A stretch of DNA of 64,000 bases from SFHK01 sp964554795 (GCA_964554795.1 CAZKQB010000010.1:10453-74452), one strand, 5' to 3'. Shown: positions 24,932-32,898, counted from the stretch's first letter. Notes: generated from the letters alone by a model not told the origin. A program made the numbers and translations.

Positions 24932-25383
24932 GATGCGTTATCGTCCTCGCCGGACAGCGCCTCGGCGTTGCGAGCGAGCTCGTCGCTCGTCGGCAGTGCG
25001 GAGACGGGGTCTCGGCCATGCGCGAGCGCGTCAGCGAAGCGCCTGATGGTTTCCTCCAAGATGCGGCGCTGCTGCTCGTCTAAATGGAGATACGTGTCCA
25101 GCAGCGCGCGGAACACGTCGCTGTCGCAATGGGCTTGTACGAGTTGATCAACGATTAACTGATTGTCGTCCGTGCGCTGAGCCAGCATTTCGCCTTGGCC
25201 AGTTTCGAGCCATTTACGGTTAACGCCATATTCTCTAATGATGGCATTGATCCTGTAGTCAGGGATTTCGACAAGACCAAGCTCCATGTTCGAGATCATA
25301 GAGCGCGTCATGTCGAGTCTCGCAGCGAAGGCTGTCTGCGACAGCCCGAAATGTTCGCGCAGCTCTCGAATCCGCCTATTCAC
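24919..25383 (-). CDS. Phage repressor, XRE family (CI-like)
   Basis: The GTG start at 25381-25383 has a gaggtga site. The 154-residue protein begins with a helix-turn-helix (LSQTAFAARLDMTRSMISNMEL) and goes on with IPDYRINAIIREYGVNRKWLETGQGEML, the standard phage-repressor layout; the C-terminal half is helical without the S24 peptidase domain of LexA-type repressors. It is divergently transcribed from the early operon, across two consensus promoters, and is the likely lysogeny repressor. Inactivation would then need an antirepressor rather than self-cleavage. Confidence 0.8.
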   Translation of the reverse strand: MNRRIRELREHFGLSQTAFAARLDMTRSMISNMELGLVEIPDYRINAIIREYGVNRKWLETGQGEMLAQRTDDNQLIVDQLVQAHCDSDVFRALLDTYLHLDEQQRRILEETIRRFADALAHGRDPVSALPTSDELARNAEALSGEDDNASQIS

Positions 25384-25402
25384 AGTTCATCACCTCGCGA
25401 AC

Positions 25403-25431
25403 ATTATATCATGTGGCATTTGCATTGTCAA
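25403..25431 (-). promoter_or_regulatory. Repressor promoter (leftward)
   Basis: On the minus strand TTGACA (25426-25431) and TATAAT (25403-25408) are spaced by 17 bases: a perfect consensus sigma-A promoter just upstream of the repressor gene. Confidence 0.85.
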
Positions 25432-25464
25432 GACAAAAAATTCTCAAAAAACGCGCTACATGCA

Positions 25465-25493
25465 TTGACAAGGCATTCTGCGTGTGATATAAT
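25465..25493 (+). promoter_or_regulatory. Early lytic promoter (rightward)
   Basis: TTGACA (25465-25470) and TATAAT (25488-25493) with a 17-base spacer, again perfect consensus. The two divergent promoters share related spacer ends (TGATATAATGT in both), so the repressor may bind a similar sequence at each. Confidence 0.88.
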
Positions 25494-25525
25494 GTATTCA
25501 CAAGACATAACAAGGAGGGAAAGTC

Positions 25526-25687
25526 ATGAAGAGCAAGGATGCGCAGCGTTTTAGCGAGGTCGTCAAGGCCTGCTCCGGGATGGGCGAGCAGAATCTGATG
25601 CTGCTGCTCGCCTACGCGAAAGGACTTGAAATCGGACAGATCACAGCAAAGGCGCAACAGAAAAGAGGCAAGGAGGGCACCCCATGA
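25526..25687 (+). CDS. Small early prophage protein (53 aa)
   Basis: First ORF behind the early promoter, with an aaggaggg site before its ATG. The product (MKSKDAQRFSEVVKACSGM and on) is helical; KSKDAQRF is like the start of short phage proteins placed where Cro is usually found, but no clear helix-turn-helix is visible. Its stop overlaps the next gene start (ATGA). Confidence 0.55.
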   Translation: MKSKDAQRFSEVVKACSGMGEQNLMLLLAYAKGLEIGQITAKAQQKRGKEGTP

Positions 25688-25848
25688 TGATGTCGGACAC
25701 GATGACAGAGGAGGACAGAGGGATTCTGCGCGATCGGATTGCGCAGGTGCTGTCGGAGATTTGGTCGGACAGGACGGGCTACAAGGTGACCATGCGTTTT
25801 GTACACAAGGGCGACGTGGAGGAGGGAAAGAACCATGATGATGAGTGA
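25684..25848 (+). CDS. Small early prophage protein (54 aa)
   Basis: Starts MMSDTMTEEDRGILRDRI, with a ggaggg site in the preceding gene. Acidic and helical at the start, with a short beta segment (YKVTMRFVHKGD). Overlaps both neighbours, as usual in a compact early operon. No function recognised. Confidence 0.5.
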   Translation: MMMSDTMTEEDRGILRDRIAQVLSEIWSDRTGYKVTMRFVHKGDVEEGKNHDDE

Positions 25849-26398
25849 GTTTGTCGAGCGCACAGGCTTCGAGCCGACGCCGGAGGAGTACGCGGAGATT
25901 GAGCAGCAGTATTGCGAATCCAGTGACAACAAGGATGTTTTCTGCGCGCGCTGGAAAAAGACGGTCGGCGCAGAGGGCATGATGAAGACCCGCGCCGTGC
26001 GGATTGAAAGCCTGCGCTCTCGGGCAATTGACGCGCAGAAGGCGCTCAAAAATACCATCGCCGAAAAGGAAAAGCGCATCAGCGAGCTGGAGAGGGAGCT
26101 GGAGCGCGAGCAGGAGTGGCGGCCCTGCGAGGACAGCGACAACGTCAGCCAGGCGGATTACGACAAGCTGGCAAAGGCGGCCGGCGTGAGGGAGCTGAGC
26201 GACGATGAGGCTGCGGAGCTGATCGCGCAGGAATTCGGCTTTGAGCGCTCCAGAATCCGCATCGTGCGCGAGGCGGACGTTATGCAGATCAACCGTCACA
26301 GGCGTCTGCGCAAGGCCGGGACCGTCGAGCGGAAGCCGCTCTACTACGCCACCGACTGGGATTACGTCCGTTTCAGCGCATCGCTTGCGTCACCATGA
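25835..26398 (+). CDS. Prophage early protein with coiled coil (187 aa)
   Basis: The first of three ATGs (25835) follows ggaggaggg. The protein begins FVERTGFEPTPEEYAEIEQQY, has a central coiled coil around residues 62-95 (KALKNTIAEKEKRISELE), and then a globular part that ends in YYATDWDYVRFSASL. The first segment recurs in early proteins of gut Bacillota phages. Function is unknown; its place before recombination genes suggests a DNA-metabolism accessory. Confidence 0.6.
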   Translation: MMMSEFVERTGFEPTPEEYAEIEQQYCESSDNKDVFCARWKKTVGAEGMMKTRAVRIESLRSRAIDAQKALKNTIAEKEKRISELERELEREQEWRPCEDSDNVSQADYDKLAKAAGVRELSDDEAAELIAQEFGFERSRIRIVREADVMQINRHRRLRKAGTVERKPLYYATDWDYVRFSASLASP

Positions 26399-26436
26399 GC
26401 TATGAGATGTATAACGGCGATTGCCACAAGGTATGA
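26395..26436 (+). CDS. Possible 13-residue peptide
   Basis: ATG at 26395 overlaps the previous stop (ATGA) and encodes MSYEMYNGDCHKV. YNGDC is reminiscent of the first residues of phage DNA methyltransferases, so this may be the stump of a deleted methylase gene. Alternatively it is a chance ORF. Confidence 0.25.
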   Translation: MSYEMYNGDCHKV

Positions 26437-26491
26437 GCCCGGCCGCCCATGGGCGCGGTGCATGGGCCAAAGAGATTAAGGAGGATGCGTT

Positions 26492-27010
26492 ATGCGGGAA
26501 GCTTCTTGCGGCCCTGTGCAAGGGCATAGCAAAGCGCCCCGCCCGCTGGAGCGGGACGGGGCACAAAGAGAGAAACAAACAACCACCCGTATGATACCTC
26601 AATCCGAGAAAAAAGTCAAGCCCTCGCTCTACGAAATCGCAAGAAAAAACGGAGCAAAAACCCGCGACATGGTCGAGGCAGTGCGCAGCCTATACCCTGG
26701 ATACGACGCGGCGCTGCAGAGCAAGTGCGAGCACGGGGAGAGGTACGGCGTACGGCTGCGGGAGGACGCGGAGAAGCTGCTGATTTACCGCTTTGCGCCG
26801 GAGGCCGGCGAGCGGCCCAGCAGAAGGCGGAGACTCAAGGCAAAGCGCGTCACCTGCCGCCTGAGCGAGGCGAATTACAGCGGCCTGCAGCAGGCGATAC
26901 GGGCTTCCGGCACGACCATTCAGGCCGTGATTGAGGGCACGGTGATTGACTTCATCGCGCGACATACGGAAAAGAACAGAGGACAGGAGGAACAGCACCA
27001 TGAGCAGTAA
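26492..27010 (+). CDS. Prophage DNA-binding protein (ribbon-helix-helix-like C-terminus)
   Basis: The ATG at 26492 has a strong taaggagg site, giving 172 residues; the conserved part begins later, at about Met34 (26591), with PSLYEIARKNGAKTRDMVEA and VRSLYPGYDAALQSK. The C-terminal 45 residues (KRVTCRLSEANYSGLQQAI, TTIQAVIEGTVIDFI) look like a ribbon-helix-helix. Between the two candidate starts the message can form a hairpin (GCCCCGCCCGCT with AGCGGGACGGGGC, about 26535-26562), which may control translation. It overlaps the Gp157 gene. Confidence 0.6.
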   Translation: MREASCGPVQGHSKAPRPLERDGAQREKQTTTRMIPQSEKKVKPSLYEIARKNGAKTRDMVEAVRSLYPGYDAALQSKCEHGERYGVRLREDAEKLLIYRFAPEAGERPSRRRRLKAKRVTCRLSEANYSGLQQAIRASGTTIQAVIEGTVIDFIARHTEKNRGQEEQHHEQ

Positions 27011-27509
27011 GAGGCAAACGCTGTACGAGCTGACGGGCGAGTACGAGGAGCTGATCGGCGCGCTGGAGTGCGCCGAGAGCGAGGAGGAGGCCGACGAAAT
27101 CTGGCGTCGGCTGGGCGACACGGAGGACGGCATACAGGACAAGGCCGAGGCGTATGCACGCATCCTGCGCAACAAGCAGGCAGAGGCCGACGCGCTAAAG
27201 ACGGAGAAGCGGCGGCTGGAGCAGCGGCTGAGGGCCGCAGAGGCCGTCGTCGAGCGCTTGAAGGCGCGCATGCTGGAGATCATGCAGTGGCTTGGCGTCC
27301 GTGAGGTGCCGACCGGCATCGGCAAGTGGCGGGTGCAGATGAATCCGTACAGTGTGAGCGTGCTGGACGAAGCCGCCGTGCCGGACGAGTTCCGCATTCC
27401 GCAGCCGGACAAGATCGACAAGGAAGGCATTCTCAAGCACTACAAGGAGACGGGCGAGATTTTGGACGGCACTTCCGTTGCGCAGAGTCTCGGCATCCGC
27501 TTCCGCTAA
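27000..27509 (+). CDS. Siphovirus Gp157-family protein
   Basis: The ATG at 27000 follows caggagg. The 169-residue protein has the Gp157 pattern: TLYELTGEYEELI at the start, a long coiled coil (about residues 50-105, KAEAYARILRNKQAEADALK) and the ending VPDEFRIPQPDKIDKEGIL, LDGTSVAQSLGIRFR. The family is linked with phage resistance in Streptococcus thermophilus and usually lies before recombination genes, as here. The molecular role is not established. Confidence 0.85.
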   Translation: MSSKRQTLYELTGEYEELIGALECAESEEEADEIWRRLGDTEDGIQDKAEAYARILRNKQAEADALKTEKRRLEQRLRAAEAVVERLKARMLEIMQWLGVREVPTGIGKWRVQMNPYSVSVLDEAAVPDEFRIPQPDKIDKEGILKHYKETGEILDGTSVAQSLGIRFR

Positions 27510-27520
27510 GGAGGGCGCGT

Positions 27521-28240
27521 ATGGAAAAGCTGCTTTTCCCGCTGCTGCAGGCGGGGCAGATTGAGGTCAAGGTCAAAAAGGCCACGGAGAGCGGCGCGGT
27601 GCTGCTGCTTTACAAAACCGCGCGGACGGACATGGATTTGCTGGACAGCACGGTGGGGCCCGACAACTGGACGAACGACTACCGTGAGATCAAGGGCAAT
27701 CTCTATTGCGGCATCGCGATCCGCCGCGACGGCGAATGGATCTGGAAGTGGGATTGCGGCATCGAGAGCCGCAGCGACAGCGACGGCAACGAAAAGAAGG
27801 GCGAGGCCAGCGACGCGTTTAAGCGCGCGGGATTTAGGTGGGGCATCGGGCGCGAGCTCTACACAGCGCCCTTCACGTTCGCCTCCGTTCCGACCGAGCG
27901 GCAGGGCGCGGGCTACAAGGTTTCCGGGTTTCCCAAGTTCTGGGTGGACGAGATTGGATACGCCGAGGGCGCGATTTCCAAGCTACGCATCCTGTGTAAG
28001 AATCGGAACGCCACCACCGAGGTTTTTAGCATGGGCTGCGGCAACAGGGCGGCGCCGAGTGCAGCGCCGGCATCGGAGGCCGATCCAAATGCTCCGGCGA
28101 CGGCAGCGCAGATCAGCACGCTAATGCTTCGGATGAGCAACATTCAGCGCGCGGCAGCCACCAAGAAGTACGGCGAGCGCCTTGAGCGGCTGACGTCTGA
28201 CGCCGCTGGGAGGCTGCTGCAGCGGCTGAACGCGCAATGA
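27521..28240 (+). CDS. Rad52/Sak-like single-strand annealing recombinase
   Basis: The 239-residue product shows the Rad52-family core: DLLDSTVGPDNWTNDYREI, NLYCGIAIRR, WKWDCGIESRSDSDGNEKKGE and ASDAFKRAGFRWGIGRELY, where the last block is typical of Rad52, Sak and DdrB-like annealases. A flexible Ala/Pro-rich linker and a helical tail (LERLTSDAAGRLLQRL) follow. It would anneal single strands with the SSB encoded nearby during phage recombination. The stop overlaps the next start (ATGA). Confidence 0.75.
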   Translation: MEKLLFPLLQAGQIEVKVKKATESGAVLLLYKTARTDMDLLDSTVGPDNWTNDYREIKGNLYCGIAIRRDGEWIWKWDCGIESRSDSDGNEKKGEASDAFKRAGFRWGIGRELYTAPFTFASVPTERQGAGYKVSGFPKFWVDEIGYAEGAISKLRILCKNRNATTEVFSMGCGNRAAPSAAPASEADPNAPATAAQISTLMLRMSNIQRAAATKKYGERLERLTSDAAGRLLQRLNAQ

Positions 28241-28774
28241 CGGGGCGGCTGATCGACCTTGCGGTCGGTATGGATGGGAAGCAGCGCGTCACGATTGCGA
28301 TTGACGGAGATTTCCGCGAGAGCCTTCGACGCGCTGCGCGATACGGACGTATCTGTGGAAATCAAAAAGCACCGGCACAAGCGCTCCCTCGACGCAAACG
28401 CTTACGCGTGGGTGCTGATCGACAAGCTGGCGGCGGCGCTCAATCTGAGCAAGGCAGAGGTCTACCGGGAGCTGATCCGGGGCATCGGCGGCGTATCAGA
28501 GACGGTCTGCGTCGAGGATCGCGCCGTCTCCCGATTGGTCGAGGGCTGGCGGCACAATGGGCTTGGCTGGTTTTCGGAGACTTTTCCGAGCAAGCTCAGG
28601 GGCTGCACCAACGTTATTCTCTATTATGGATCAAGCGTCTACGACACGCGGCAGATGTCCGCGCTGATCGACGCGGCGGTGGAGAGCTGCAAGGCACTGA
28701 ATATCGAAACGATGCCGCCAGCCGAGCTGGCAGCGTTGGAAGCAAGCTGGAACGAGCCTCAGAGGGGCGATTAA
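28237..28774 (+). pseudogene. NinB-like recombination protein with a frameshift
   Basis: Translation coupled to the annealase (ATG 28237) gives MTGRLIDLAVGMDGKQR, VTIAIDGDFRE. At about 28318-28322 the family-like sequence moves to the frame that reads AFDALRDTDVSVEIKKHRHK, RSLDANAYAWVLIDKLAAAL and IGGVSETVCVED. SLxANAYxW is the signature of phage NinB-like proteins. One extra base in gagagcc explains the break. Without the shift the first frame runs on as unrelated sequence. It may be a real mutation or a base-calling error; only the second frame keeps 172 codons from an unlikely ATG at 28259. Confidence 0.65.
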
Positions 28775-28794
28775 CAAGGATGGAGGATTTACTC

Positions 28795-29028
28795 ATGGCA
28801 AAAAGGAAGAGCGCCAGACGTCTTTGCAAGGGCGTTGCAACGCATGATAGGAACGCAAGATACGTGCAGGATTGCGTGCGGGTTCCCCGCGCCGAATACG
28901 ACGCGCTGATGCGCAAGGTGGTCACATACGAGATCGCGTGCGGCATCGTCGATGGATTTACGAGCGACTTTGCGGACGCGCGCCCGCTGCGCCAGATGAT
29001 AGCAGCTGCGGGCCGAAGGGAGGGATGA
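28795..29028 (+). CDS. Small basic prophage protein (77 aa)
   Basis: The ATG at 28795 follows ggagg by eight bases; an ATG at 28780 is less well placed. The product begins MAKRKSARRLCKGVATHDRN and ends in REG. Position between the recombination gene and ssb suggests a nucleic-acid-related accessory role, but no family is recognised. Confidence 0.55.
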   Translation: MAKRKSARRLCKGVATHDRNARYVQDCVRVPRAEYDALMRKVVTYEIACGIVDGFTSDFADARPLRQMIAAAGRREG

Positions 29029-29031
29029 CCT

Positions 29032-29454
29032 ATCAACAGGGTAATGCTCGTCGGCAACGTTGTGGCCGCGCCGGAGATTCGCACGACGCAGAACGGCACC
29101 GCATGCGGCACGTTCCGGCTGGCGGTGCGGCGCCGGTTCGCCAACCAGCAGGGCGTGCGCGAGGCGGATTTTATCAACGTTGTTGTCTGGCGTCAGCTGG
29201 CGGAGCTTTGCGGGAAATACCTTTCCAAGGGGCGCAAGTGCGCGGTGATTGGAAGCCTTCAGACCCGTTCCTATGACGCGCAGGATGGCTCGAAGCGCTA
29301 TGTGACGGAGGTTGTGGCGGACGAGGTGGAGTTCCTCGGAAGCCCGAACGGAGACGGGCGTTCGCGCCCGGATGAGGCGCCCTTGCCGCCGGAGCCGCCG
29401 GAGGCGCGCCCGACCGAAATGCAGGAAGTCGATGAGGACGATTTGCCGTTTTGA
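29032..29454 (+). CDS. ssb: Single-stranded DNA-binding protein, probable ATC start
   Basis: The OB-fold sequence runs NRVMLVGNVVAAPEIR, GTFRLAVRRRF, DFINVVVWRQLAELCGKYLS, SLQTRSYDAQDGSKRYVTEV, and the acidic tail ends DEDDLPF, which in bacterial SSBs recruits partners. The conserved N-terminus (M-NRVxLxG) is reached only if translation starts at ATC 29032, which lies eight bases after aagggagg. The first ATG in frame is 29044 and would remove four residues of strand 1. No other standard start lies between the stop at 29026 and 29044. Confidence 0.85.
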   Translation: MNRVMLVGNVVAAPEIRTTQNGTACGTFRLAVRRRFANQQGVREADFINVVVWRQLAELCGKYLSKGRKCAVIGSLQTRSYDAQDGSKRYVTEVVADEVEFLGSPNGDGRSRPDEAPLPPEPPEARPTEMQEVDEDDLPF

Positions 29455-29468
29455 TGAGAGGGGAGCAC

Positions 29469-29510
29469 ATGGCCGATCTGAAGTGGATCAAGATTATCCT
29501 GGACAAATGA
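29469..29510 (+). pseudogene. Stump of a phage replisome organizer gene
   Basis: ATG 29469, behind a gaggggag site, encodes MADLKWIKIILDK and then a stop. MAxxKWIKI is the characteristic start of phage replisome organizer proteins, which normally run to 250-300 residues and follow recombination and ssb genes. Immediately afterwards the reading sense changes to a tail-protein-like frame, so the rest of the gene has been deleted. Confidence 0.5.
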
Positions 29511-29928
29511 CGGAGGGCTGAACAATCCGGCGTCGGTCAACATTAAAGGGCCGGCCGGCACAGCGGCGAGTGCGAGCGACTCCGGATGGCAGACGCTGAC
29601 TCTGCAGGAGGGCATTACCGTGCACGATGGCAGCTTTGCCGTGACCCCGCAATACCGCAAGATCGGCAATCACGTGTACATCAAAGGGCATATCAACACC
29701 AGCATTCCCTCCGGCGGCAGCAAGCTGATCGCGGTGATGCCGGAGGGATACCGCGTCCCGTCCGGCACGCATTATGACATGTGCGAGTGCGGCAACCAGC
29801 GCATTGGGCGCTTCTACTGCAATTCGAGCGGCAACCTTGCGGTCGAGTGGGTTGTTACTTTTGGAAGCTCCGGGCAGTATACCGGCGCAGGATGGATACA
29901 GCTCGACATGGATTATCTCGTAGATTGA
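29482..29928 (+). pseudogene. 3' fragment of a phage tail-fibre-like gene
   Basis: The frame is open from 29482 and reads TNDGGLNNPASVNIKGPAG (collagen-like turn) then DSGWQTLTLQEGITVHDG and PQYRKIGNHVYIKGHINTS up to the stop at 29926-29928. This matches the C-terminal receptor-facing part of phage tail fibres and baseplate proteins, which normally lie after the tail genes and not before the portal. The frame lacks a normal start; GTG 29620 could yield 102 residues. I interpret it as a joint formed by deletion or rearrangement. Confidence 0.5.
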
Positions 29929-29940
29929 GAGGTGAGCGGG

Positions 29941-31371
29941 GTGCTTTCGGAAACCGAAATCCTTCGCCTAATCGAAGAGGATACCGCCAGCACAAAAAAG
30001 CGGCTGGCACGCGTCGGACAGGCCTACTATGAAGGCGATCATGACATCCGCAACTATCAGCTGTTTTACTACAATGCCGACGGGGAGCTGGTGGAGGACA
30101 AGACGCGGTCCAACATCAAGATTTCGCATCCGTTCTTCTCGGAGATAGTCGATCAGGAGGCACAGTACATGCTTTCTGGCGGCGGCAGCTTTATCCGCTC
30201 CGACAAGCCGGATCTGCAGGCGCTGCTGGACGAGTACTTCAATGAAAATGAGGACTTCACGGCGGAGCTGTACGAGGTTATTGCGGGTGCGATTTCCAAG
30301 GGCTATGAGTACATGTACGCGTACAAGAATCGCGACGGACGCCTTGCGTTTCAGTGCGCGGATTCACTGGGCGTGGTGGAGGTTCGACCGAAGGACACGG
30401 ACGATCACGCGGAATATGTGATCTACTGGTACATCGACCGGATTGAAAAGGGACAGCGGAAAATCAAACGGATCCAGATTTGGGATGATGCCCAAATCTG
30501 GTTTTATGTTCAGGCGGAGGACGGGAGGCTTGTGCCCGACGACTCGCAGGAGGTCAATCCGCGGCCGCACACGCTTTACCGCAAGCGGGATGGCGGCGAG
30601 CTGTACTATGAGAATTTTGGGTTCATCCCATTTTTCCGCCTCGACAACGGGCCGAAGCAAGTCTCGGGGCTTAAGCCGATCAAGGCGCTGATCGACGACT
30701 ATGATCTGATGGCGTGCGGGCTGTCCAACAACCTGCAGGACGCCTCGGAGTATCTTGTGGTCGTCAAGGGGTTCCAGGGCGACAGCTTGGAGGAATTGAT
30801 GCAGAATGTTAAGACCAAAAAGCATATCGGCGTCGCCGGCGAGAACGGTGGGGACGTGGACTTTAAGACGGTTGACATCCCGTATGAGGCACGCAAGGCC
30901 AAGCTCGAGCTGGACGAAGCCAATATCTATCGCTTTGGTATGGGCTTTAACTCGAACCAGGTGGGCGACGGCAATGTGACGAACGTCGTGATCAAGTCGC
31001 GTTATGCATTGCTTGACCTGAAGTGCAACAAGCTGGAGATCCGGCTAAAGCAGTTTTTGCGCAAGGTTCTGCGGATTGTGTTGCAGGAAATCAATGACGA
31101 GCGGGGCACGAATTACCAGAACAAGGATGTGTATTTTTCCTTTACGCGCGAGGTCATGACGAACGCGGCGGACAATGCACAAATCGAGCTGACCGACGCG
31201 CAGACGCAGCAGACCCGGATCAACACGCTGCTCTCCCTTGAGGGGACGCTGGGGCACGAGCTGGTTGCGCAGAACATCTGCGAGGTGCTGGAGCTTGACT
31301 ATGACGACATTAAAGCGAAGCTGCCTGATCCATACGAGGAGGAAAGCGCGCTGAACGCCTTGACGAGGTGA
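29941..31371 (+). CDS. Phage portal protein (SPP1 gp6-like)
   Basis: The protein of about 476 residues has the portal pattern of SPP1-type phages: TRSNIKISHPFFSEIVDQEAQ, YMLSGGG, ISKGYEYMYAYKNRDGR, IPFFRLDNGPKQVSGLKPIK, ALIDDYDLMACGLSNNLQD and FGMGFNSNQVGDGNVTNVVIK (parts). It forms the 12-mer ring through which DNA enters the head. GTG 29941 sits about six bases after gagaggtgag; GTG 29932 would add three residues. The usual large terminase gene before the portal is missing. Confidence 0.9.
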   Translation: MLSETEILRLIEEDTASTKKRLARVGQAYYEGDHDIRNYQLFYYNADGELVEDKTRSNIKISHPFFSEIVDQEAQYMLSGGGSFIRSDKPDLQALLDEYFNENEDFTAELYEVIAGAISKGYEYMYAYKNRDGRLAFQCADSLGVVEVRPKDTDDHAEYVIYWYIDRIEKGQRKIKRIQIWDDAQIWFYVQAEDGRLVPDDSQEVNPRPHTLYRKRDGGELYYENFGFIPFFRLDNGPKQVSGLKPIKALIDDYDLMACGLSNNLQDASEYLVVVKGFQGDSLEELMQNVKTKKHIGVAGENGGDVDFKTVDIPYEARKAKLELDEANIYRFGMGFNSNQVGDGNVTNVVIKSRYALLDLKCNKLEIRLKQFLRKVLRIVLQEINDERGTNYQNKDVYFSFTREVMTNAADNAQIELTDAQTQQTRINTLLSLEGTLGHELVAQNICEVLELDYDDIKAKLPDPYEEESALNALTR

Positions 31372-31377
31372 CAGTGG

Positions 31378-32619
31378 ATGAACGAGCGGCAGAGGGAAGC
31401 GCTGGCCTCTCAGCTTAAGGACGAGCAGCGCGTGCTGAGGGACTTGAGGCAGATGTACACGCGGGCGCGCGAGGACGTGCTGGCCAGCATAAAGGCACTG
31501 GAGGCGCGCACGGACGCGGAGAACCTGCAGAGCATCATTTACCAGAAGCAGTATCAGCAGGCGCTCAAAAAGCAGCTGGACGCGATTCTGGATGCGATGA
31601 GCGCGAAGCAGTTCACGGGCATTTCTGACTACCTTGCGAAATCGTACGAGGATGCGTTCCTCGGCGTGCTATACGATTTGCACGGGCAGGGCATTCCGCT
31701 GATTTTCCCCATCGACCAGGAGCAGGCGACGCGCGCCATTCAGCTCGACTCGAAGCTTTCTGAGGGGCTATACGAGCGGCTGGGCGTGGATACACGGACG
31801 CTGAAGACCGAAATCCGAAGGAGTGTCTCCCGCGGCGTCGCGTCGAGCGCGAGCTGGGGGCAGGTTGCGCGGGAGATTCAAAACCGAATGAACATCGGGC
31901 TGAACCGCGCAATCCGCATTGCGCGCACAGAGGGACACCGGGTTCAAAACGAATCGCGGCATGACGCGCAGGTGAAGGCGAAGCAGCGCGGCGCGAACGT
32001 GGCGAAGCAGTGGGACGCGACGCTGGATCGGCGCACGCGCCCCACGCATCAGCAGCTGGATGGGCAGCTGCGAGAGATTGACGAGCCGTTTGAGATTCCC
32101 TCCAATGGGCGCAGGGGCATGTATCCGGGCGGGTTCGGCGTGGCGGAGGAGGACATCAACTGCCGCTGCGCAATCCTTCAGCGGGCAAGATGGGCGCTGG
32201 ACGAGGCAGAGCTGCAGACGCTGAAGGACAGGGCGGCGTATTACGGGCTGGATAAGGCGGATTCGTTTAATGAGTTCAAGAGAAAGTACTTGAAGGCGGC
32301 TCATATCGTTGAAAACACAGAAAAAAGTGGTATAATAAAAACGGACAGACAGTTCGGGAAAAAGGTTGGAAAGCACGCAATGGACTATGGTCTCGACCCG
32401 AGCAGCTCAGCAGGAAGAAAGCAGATGCATTCTATCATCGATAGCATTTATCGAGAAGCCGATGCAATTGCTTATGGCAGCTGGCGCGGTCAAGTTGATC
32501 CCGTGAAGTTTTACATTAAAGGCGAGGATGTAGTGGTTGCCACTGAAAACGATGTGTTTATTACGATATTGAAGGGAGGCGCTTCGAATGCGAGGGTTAA
32601 AAACGCAAGAAGGAGATAA
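31378..32619 (+). CDS. MuF-type minor head protein with a C-terminal toxin-like domain
   Basis: The 413-residue product starts with a helical head-morphogenesis region (SPP1 gp7/MuF type) that ends in WDATLDRRTRPTHQQLDGQ and GVAEEDINCRCAI (about residues 217-265). From about residue 300 there is an added domain: GKHAMDYGLDPSSSAGRKQM, IIDSIYREADAIAYGS, DPVKFYIKGEDVVVATENDV, FITILKGG. The basic residues plus terminal beta strands suggest a BECR-fold RNase-like toxin. The extension is visibly richer in AT than the capsid genes. An immunity-like gene with its own promoter and terminator overlaps the 3' end. MuF-linked toxins are a known theme; this domain type is not identified. Confidence 0.75.
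   Translation: MNERQREALASQLKDEQRVLRDLRQMYTRAREDVLASIKALEARTDAENLQSIIYQKQYQQALKKQLDAILDAMSAKQFTGISDYLAKSYEDAFLGVLYDLHGQGIPLIFPIDQEQATRAIQLDSKLSEGLYERLGVDTRTLKTEIRRSVSRGVASSASWGQVAREIQNRMNIGLNRAIRIARTEGHRVQNESRHDAQVKAKQRGANVAKQWDATLDRRTRPTHQQLDGQLREIDEPFEIPSNGRRGMYPGGFGVAEEDINCRCAILQRARWALDEAELQTLKDRAAYYGLDKADSFNEFKRKYLKAAHIVENTEKSGIIKTDRQFGKKVGKHAMDYGLDPSSSAGRKQMHSIIDSIYREADAIAYGSWRGQVDPVKFYIKGEDVVVATENDVFITILKGGASNARVKNARRR
32309..32336 (+). promoter_or_regulatory. Promoter inside the MuF gene, driving the immunity-like gene
   Basis: TTGAAA (32309-32314) and TATAAT (32331-32336), 16 bases apart, lie at the border between the MuF part and the toxin-like part. It would express the downstream 32588 gene in the lysogen, when late structural genes are silent. 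Confidence 0.6.
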
Positions 32620-32887
32620 ATTCACCGCTTTTTTTAAACTGGTGCAAGAAGAAGCGAAGGAGCTCCATTCGGTATTCTTCTTAGAATGCGGCGAGGGGAA
32701 CGATTTTTCGGCAGACCACATCGAAGGCGAAGACTTGCGCGGATGGCTGATACCTGAAGAACAGGCGGATCGATTTGAACGCATGTGGCTAATGGAAGAG
32801 CCCGACGAGAAGTGGGAAAACAATATCGTATGGGTATTGTGGAGCGGTAAACCCAACAATCTTGCAATCGAGTTCAAACATTTTTGA
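32588..32887 (+). CDS. Putative immunity protein for the MuF toxin-like domain
   Basis: The ATG at 32588 follows aagggagg and overlaps the MuF gene by 32 bases. The 99-residue acidic product (FTAFFKLVQEEAKELHSVFF, DLRGWLIPEEQADRFERMW, WVLWSGKPNNLAIEFKHF) is not a phage structural protein. Its size, charge and position directly after the toxin-like domain are those of immunity proteins in polymorphic toxin systems. A terminator follows. No named immunity family recognised. Confidence 0.6.
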   Translation: MRGLKTQEGDKFTAFFKLVQEEAKELHSVFFLECGEGNDFSADHIEGEDLRGWLIPEEQADRFERMWLMEEPDEKWENNIVWVLWSGKPNNLAIEFKHF

Positions 32888-32898
32888 CAGTAGACATG

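Noticed and set aside
26395..26436. DNA methyltransferase gene
   Set aside because: Only five suggestive residues (YNGDC) remain. No catalytic motifs follow, so it was kept only as a low-confidence peptide.
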